Assembly (NCBI GenBank): GCA_016206405.1
Contig: JACQRQ010000106.1
Coordinates: forward strand, 1 to 7,322
Reading direction: 5' to 3'
DNA length: 7,322 nucleotides
DNA from: Elusimicrobiota bacterium
GTDB lineage: Bacteria; Elusimicrobiota; Elusimicrobia; O2-12-FULL-59-9
Below are positions 6,301-7,322 of this stretch, one piece after another. The position numbers were made by a program, and so were the translations under genes. The notes under the pieces are model-generated. The model was not told where the DNA came from. It saw nothing but the letters and a program-made list of their open reading frames with translations, and searched no databases. Each line of letters starts with the position of its first letter. Within the stretch, counting starts at the first letter, position 1.

Positions 6301-7322
6301 GGCTCGCCGTCGCCGATGCGCGTCCGCGTCGAGCCCAAAGCCGTGTAGCCGTACTGCGGCCCCCAGCCTCCGGTGGATACGGCCGCATAGTACCAAGTGT
6401 AGGTGGAAAGGAAATTGAAGGTGACCGGCCCGTCGTCATAATCGAAGGCGGTGCCGTCCAAAGAAGTCAGGCTGGGACTCTTGGATACCCAGGCGTACAT
6501 AGCCGTGTTGACCGGAAAATCAACCGCGTCCCAATTCGCCGCAAGGCTGTTGCTGCTCACCGAAGTGATAGGAAGCGCGGCAATGGTGGGAATTCCCTTG
6601 GCTGTCTGGGTGCTGTCCTGGACATAGTTGTAAAAGTTCGCCGAGGTCGAGACCCGCGCGTAGTACCAGGTGTTGGTGCTCAGTCCCATAAAATCCTCAA
6701 AAAGATTCGTCGTCTGCTTCGTCTGACCCACATAAAAGAAATTGTAGTCCGTGGATAGCTGAACGTAGTAGTTCGTCCCCGCGTCATAGGTCGAGTTCCA
6801 CTGATACCTCAGGGAAGTGCTGCTCACCTGCGGGAAGGCCGCCGGGTAGGCGGACTGAATCACCGCCGGGGTCTGAAACGTGCCTAGGGAGGTGTAGCCG
6901 CTGGCCGGGTTGTAGGTTGACATGGTCGAGACCGCCGCGTAGTACATCGTCTTCGACTGAAGACCGTAGATATAGGCATACTCGTAGGTCGTCCCCGCCG
7001 CCGAGCCCGCGATCGTCGCCAGGTCTGGGTTCAAGGACACCCAGGCGTAATAATTCGTCCCCGGGGCGATATCGCTGCCCTTCCAGTTGAGCCGGGCATA
7101 GGTGCTGTTAATCTCCGTGGCGGGCTGGGCTTCGATCGTCGCCACCCCCGCCAAGGTCCTCGTGCTGTCGGATATATAGCTGAAAAAGTCGGATGAGGTC
7201 GAGACCCGCGTGTAGTACCAGGTGTTGGTGCTCAGGTTCACAAAATCAGCATACAGATTAGTCGTCTGCGTGCCGGTCCAATAAACCCAGTCCGTGGATA
7301 CCTGAACGTAGTAGTTCGTCCC
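1..7322 (-). CDS. Giant modular surface/secreted protein (Fn3, beta-solenoid and Ig-like repeats), internal fragment
   Basis: One minus-strand frame (codon high positions 7322, 7319 ... 5) is open across the window, giving 2440 residues with no start or stop. Phase checks at positions 308, 332, 1487, 2213, 2774, 3230, 3740, 4265, 4727, 5303, 5603, 5942, 6497 and 6779 all fall in this frame, so I see no frameshift. Modules in order: Fn3-like (residues 1-339), beta-strand repeat solenoid (340-892), Fn3-like (893-1543), five filamin/Ig-like repeats (1544-2103), three YWDG Ig-like repeats (2104-2440). Composition is rich in Ser, Thr, Ala, Gly, Tyr and Asn, and I found no cysteine. There is no catalytic motif or transmembrane segment. 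Architecture of this kind is known from bacterial adhesins and stalk proteins, so the extracellular adhesive or structural role is inferred. Signal peptide and anchor are outside the window, and the exact ligand is unknown. Real length exceeds 2440 residues. Confidence 0.93.
327..662 (-). repeat. YWDG-type bacterial Ig-like repeat F2
   Basis: Residues 2221-2332. It starts DSQPPGVTIAAPNAAF, then SSLAVISGSAYDNGTVAQMKV, TFWNAGNASWQSS, VSWQFAGPTGL, and SYVIQAKAFDSNSNIG. It has the same strand order as F1 but the tryptophan motif is modified (FWNAG in place of YWDG). Confidence 0.8.
663..1013 (-). repeat. YWDG-type bacterial Ig-like repeat F1
   Basis: Residues 2104-2220. It starts SPISTILAPPNNSSVGSLSTISGSATDN, then VASVRLAIE, the aromatic motif QYWDGTSWLQS, SINWSYAGP, and GDQYRIHAVAKDSSFNS. 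This matches the ISG(S/T)A.D..gV..V.v.I....YW.G..W....W.y..P......Y.v...A.D..gN pattern seen in many bacterial surface proteins as a bacterial Ig-like repeat. Confidence 0.8.
1014..1352 (-). repeat. Filamin/Ig-like repeat E5
   Basis: Residues 1991-2103 (113 residues). It starts PDLVLVLAGQTFADGFG, then GTAYAAIAGAPYNLTVVATT, DSPGKNKDASYTGTVHFTGP, LPPDTAFSAADSGAKAF, and SATITVSDSYDGARSDARSLSV. Length and loop are identical to E4. It is followed directly by GQSPISTILAPP of the next repeat family. Confidence 0.85.
1353..1691 (-). repeat. Filamin/Ig-like repeat E4
   Basis: Residues 1878-1990 (113 residues). It starts PDLVLVLEGESFTEGYG, then GTANAATAGVPFSISVVATT, the loop NSPGKNKDSGY, FGTVHLSGP, and LPGDYAFAAADFGQKSFSVTF. 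The SPGKNKD loop is shared only with E5 and is longer than the NQD or YQD loops of E1-E3. It pairs with E5 as the youngest duplication in the array. Confidence 0.85.
1692..2021 (-). repeat. Filamin/Ig-like repeat E3
   Basis: Residues 1768-1877 (110 residues). It starts AQDLVLVLAGETFASGG, then GTPLAATAGTPYAVTVVATDG, NYSGKIHFTGPLGATLPADY, and TDADFGAHAFTVTFNEAGSA with VQD...RLVSV. It is the closest of the five to the general bacterial consensus and lacks the two-residue loop insertion seen in E4 and E5. Confidence 0.85.
2022..2357 (-). repeat. Filamin/Ig-like repeat E2
   Basis: Residues 1656-1767 (112 residues). It starts APDLSWVLPGQYFNAGAG, then GTPQPATAGLAYNVTVVATD, NYAGTVSIGAPGDATGYP, and SYAFSIVFNSLGTAAVSVTD before SVTV. 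It has the same length as E1 and an expanded loop (HAFTTGIGADNGSYAF) where the others have ADxGxxAF. Confidence 0.82.
2358..2693 (-). repeat. Filamin/Ig-like repeat E1
   Basis: Residues 1544-1655 (112 residues). It starts APDLVIVLPGETFTPG and follows with GIAGTAQEAVAGTAYSLTV, a TDGRFYQDASYNGTVRFSGP strand, VPSDSALSGG and a TVSD...RSVTV close. The unit follows the familiar bacterial pattern GTP..A.AG..y.vTV.A.D..gN....Y.GTv.F......LP..y.F...D.G...F.v.f..aG...vtv.D. It is the most divergent of the five, with the D.G.h.F strand altered to GGAGVFSVNF. Confidence 0.8.
2694..2981 (-). repeat. Fn3-like domain D7, near-duplicate of D5
   Basis: Residues 1448-1543 (96 residues). It shows SHSFQLNWSPSNNPAGTPYEV, SFADNLTATSVSIDGL, then TTYYARARARNADGIATAFS and an AATLRAP close. 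It is the last Fn3 domain before the filamin/Ig-like array and abuts that array with no linker. Confidence 0.87.
2982..3284 (-). repeat. Fn3-like domain D6
   Basis: Residues 1347-1447 (101 residues). It shows APPPAPTLNSLTAASSSQ, then MTLQWTDNSTTEDDF, FRGASPNPT, and GGLNPNTRYYFRLQSH with a SSVTLA close. The W-T-D-N-S-x-x-E-D-x-F strand is a common Fn3 subtype in bacterial and eukaryotic Fn3 arrays. It lies between the duplicated D5 and D7. Confidence 0.88.
3285..3572 (-). repeat. Fn3-like domain D5, near-duplicate of D7
   Basis: Residues 1251-1346 (96 residues). It shows SSSIQINWDSGGNPNTTPYEV, SFAGNLTALT, LAPETLYDFRLRARNGDGIATAYS and a KTLA close. D7, two domains further on, has the same length and shares TPYEV, SFAxNLTA and RARNxDGIATAxS. 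At DNA level 3312-3350 and 2721-2759 differ at 6 of 39 positions. Confidence 0.88.
3573..3839 (-). repeat. Fn3-like domain D4
   Basis: Residues 1162-1250 (89 residues). It shows SSISWTWSAVADASSYRLYRASD, then LGLNANRQYSIQVAAIVAGTESDPS and an AFTTA close. The 'W.W.AV..A.SYRLYRA' strand pair is classic Fn3 and differs from the aromatic-rich A and B types upstream. Confidence 0.87.
3840..4109 (-). repeat. Fn3-like domain D3
   Basis: Residues 1072-1161 (90 residues). It shows EAPVSPTVAAAFVTSATVNWGAVS (conserved Trp), GYRLDASRASDFSG, and VSGLQSNTVYYFRVGAINHAGE, which match the Fn3 strand C, E and F consensus. It ends GQTS. Confidence 0.88.
4110..4388 (-). repeat. Fn3-like domain D2
   Basis: Residues 979-1071 (93 residues). 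It shows PGMPSFSNVTSNSLSVSWTH, a YTFQLSKTSTY strand, and MASNTTHYARVRAQNHAGTLTDWAE, a textbook Fn3 strand F/G run with 'RVRAxNxxG'. It closes with RSTLA, the linker type used between several of these domains. Confidence 0.85.
4389..4646 (-). repeat. Fn3-like domain D1
   Basis: Residues 893-978 (86 residues). The pattern is SPAFTEIGASSLTARW (strand B Trp), SGTLYYARISS, then GLAPNTIYYSRAATQ (Fn3 strand F, with the L.P.T.YY pattern) and a VTLA close. It directly follows the solenoid-closing NNLNWDFVGGD, so the Fn3 array resumes immediately after the solenoid. Confidence 0.8.
4647..6305 (-). other. Beta-strand-repeat (probable beta-solenoid) region
   Basis: Residues 340-892. The region opens with a WDGGG motif (Trp at residue 344) and EAANWQGDVVP, an entry motif common ahead of autotransporter-type beta-strand repeats in bacterial surface proteins. 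It then consists of short alternating strands and turns such as VSGNFQVSGGTFSAG, GGRFDAGNSTVTFEGS, ILSGGTYNAGSSTVSISGNF and VSGNFNLSSGKLAAG. A longer unit of the form VxFxGxxxQxL...FxxLxV recurs around 5993-5900, 5690-5590, 5450-5380 and 5057-4980. The end carries YVDVMDSDASYGAKINVSGG followed by DSGNNLNWDF (Trp at residue 886), a recurrent closing motif of such regions. No catalytic residues can be assigned. The solenoid fold is inferred from the repeat style. A stalk or binding role is likely but unproven. Confidence 0.7.
6306..6593 (-). repeat. Fn3-like domain B2, last before the solenoid
   Basis: Residues 244-339 (96 residues). It starts IPTIAALPITSVSSNSL with Trp in AANWDAVDF, then TAMYAWVSKSPSL, and the B-type strand STYTWYYAAVSTGG, closing with GYTALGSTRT. 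It matches B1 in the AWVS, YYAAVST and GYTxLG elements. It leads directly into the WDGGG motif of the next region with a linker of only a few residues (RIGDGEPLV). Confidence 0.75.
6594..6869 (-). repeat. Fn3-like domain A2
   Basis: Residues 152-243 (92 residues). It starts PAVIQSAYPAAF, has the strand B Trp in LRYQWNSTYDAGTNYYVQLS, and repeats GLSTNTWYYARVSTS and QDSTQT as in A1. DNA identity with A1 is high: 6643-6683 and 7195-7235 differ at one base in 41, and 6746-6779 and 7289-7322 differ at one base in 34. This indicates a relatively recent segmental duplication. Confidence 0.8.
6870..7145 (-). repeat. Fn3-like domain B1
   Basis: Residues 60-151 (92 residues). The order is: a proline-containing start (EAQPATEINS), an ARLNW strand corresponding to the conserved Trp of Fn3 strand B, GTNYYAWVS, then GLQSKTMYYAAVST and a closing GYTSLGTFQT. 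The 'YYAAVST' strand distinguishes B domains from A domains ('YYARVST'). It alternates with A domains to form a two-domain repeat unit. Confidence 0.75.
7146..7322 (-). repeat. Fn3-like domain A1 (partial), first half of a two-domain repeat
   Basis: Residues 1-59, cut at the window edge. It begins inside the domain at GTNYYVQVSTD and carries the signature NLSTNTWYYTRVSTS followed by an SDSTRT end. The alternating aromatic/Ser-Thr strands and the xTWYYxRVST strand resemble the F and G strands of fibronectin type III folds. It pairs with A2 at 6594-6869: the GTNYYVQ start recurs 543 bases (181 residues) later, with a 3-residue indel in the loop before TTNL. Confidence 0.75.

Noticed and set aside
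7195..7235. Near-identical direct repeats (with 6643-6683) as possible mobile-element ends or attachment sites
   Set aside because: Both copies encode the same in-frame Fn3 strand (STNTWYY) and differ at one base, so domain duplication explains them. There is no transposase, inverted repeat or target duplication.
1..7322. Promoters, terminators, riboswitches or RNA genes within the window
   Set aside because: The whole window is coding in one frame with domain content throughout. I saw no convincing stem-loop plus T-run, tRNA-like or rRNA-like segment, and AT-rich patches such as near 151-160 or 5291-5306 fall within coding strands.
1..7322. A multi-gene novel system (toxin, defence or biosynthetic cluster)
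   Set aside because: Only one gene is present and it shows no catalytic motifs, so no multi-component system can be supported from this sequence.

Overview
The window holds one thing: the middle of a single giant open reading frame on the minus strand. It runs through all 7322 bases without a stop (2440 complete codons, lowest codon at positions 3-5) and is cut at both window edges. The amino end lies beyond position 7322 and the carboxyl end beyond position 1. I translated the frame by hand and checked its phase at about 15 points along the window. There is no intergenic DNA, RNA gene, mobile element, CRISPR array, promoter or terminator that I can support.

The product is a modular, repeat-built extracytoplasmic protein. 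From the amino side (right) to the carboxyl side (left) it has: (1) two tandem pairs of aromatic-rich fibronectin type III (Fn3)-like domains at 7322-6306, with a pair period of about 181 residues; (2) a 553-residue stretch of short beta-strand repeats at 6305-4647, opening with a WDGGG...NW motif and closing with DSGNNLNW, probably a beta-solenoid; (3) seven more Fn3-like domains at 4646-2694; (4) five tandem filamin/Ig-like repeats of 110-113 residues at 2693-1014; (5) three bacterial Ig-like repeats with a YWDG-type motif at 1013-1, the last one cut. No enzyme motif is visible, and I found no cysteine in my translation. Both points fit a long surface or secreted stalk or adhesin, but function is inferred from architecture only. 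The signal peptide and any anchor or secretion-sorting domain would lie outside the window.

The DNA is GC-rich with GC-rich third codon positions. The phrase style (NTWYYARVST Fn3 repeats, SGNNLNW solenoid ends, YWDG Ig-like repeats) reminds me of giant surface proteins from uncultured Elusimicrobiota or related environmental bacteria. That assignment rests on style alone and is tentative. Because the frame has neither start nor stop inside the window, ORF callers that require them will miss it and report shorter antisense or out-of-frame shadows instead.
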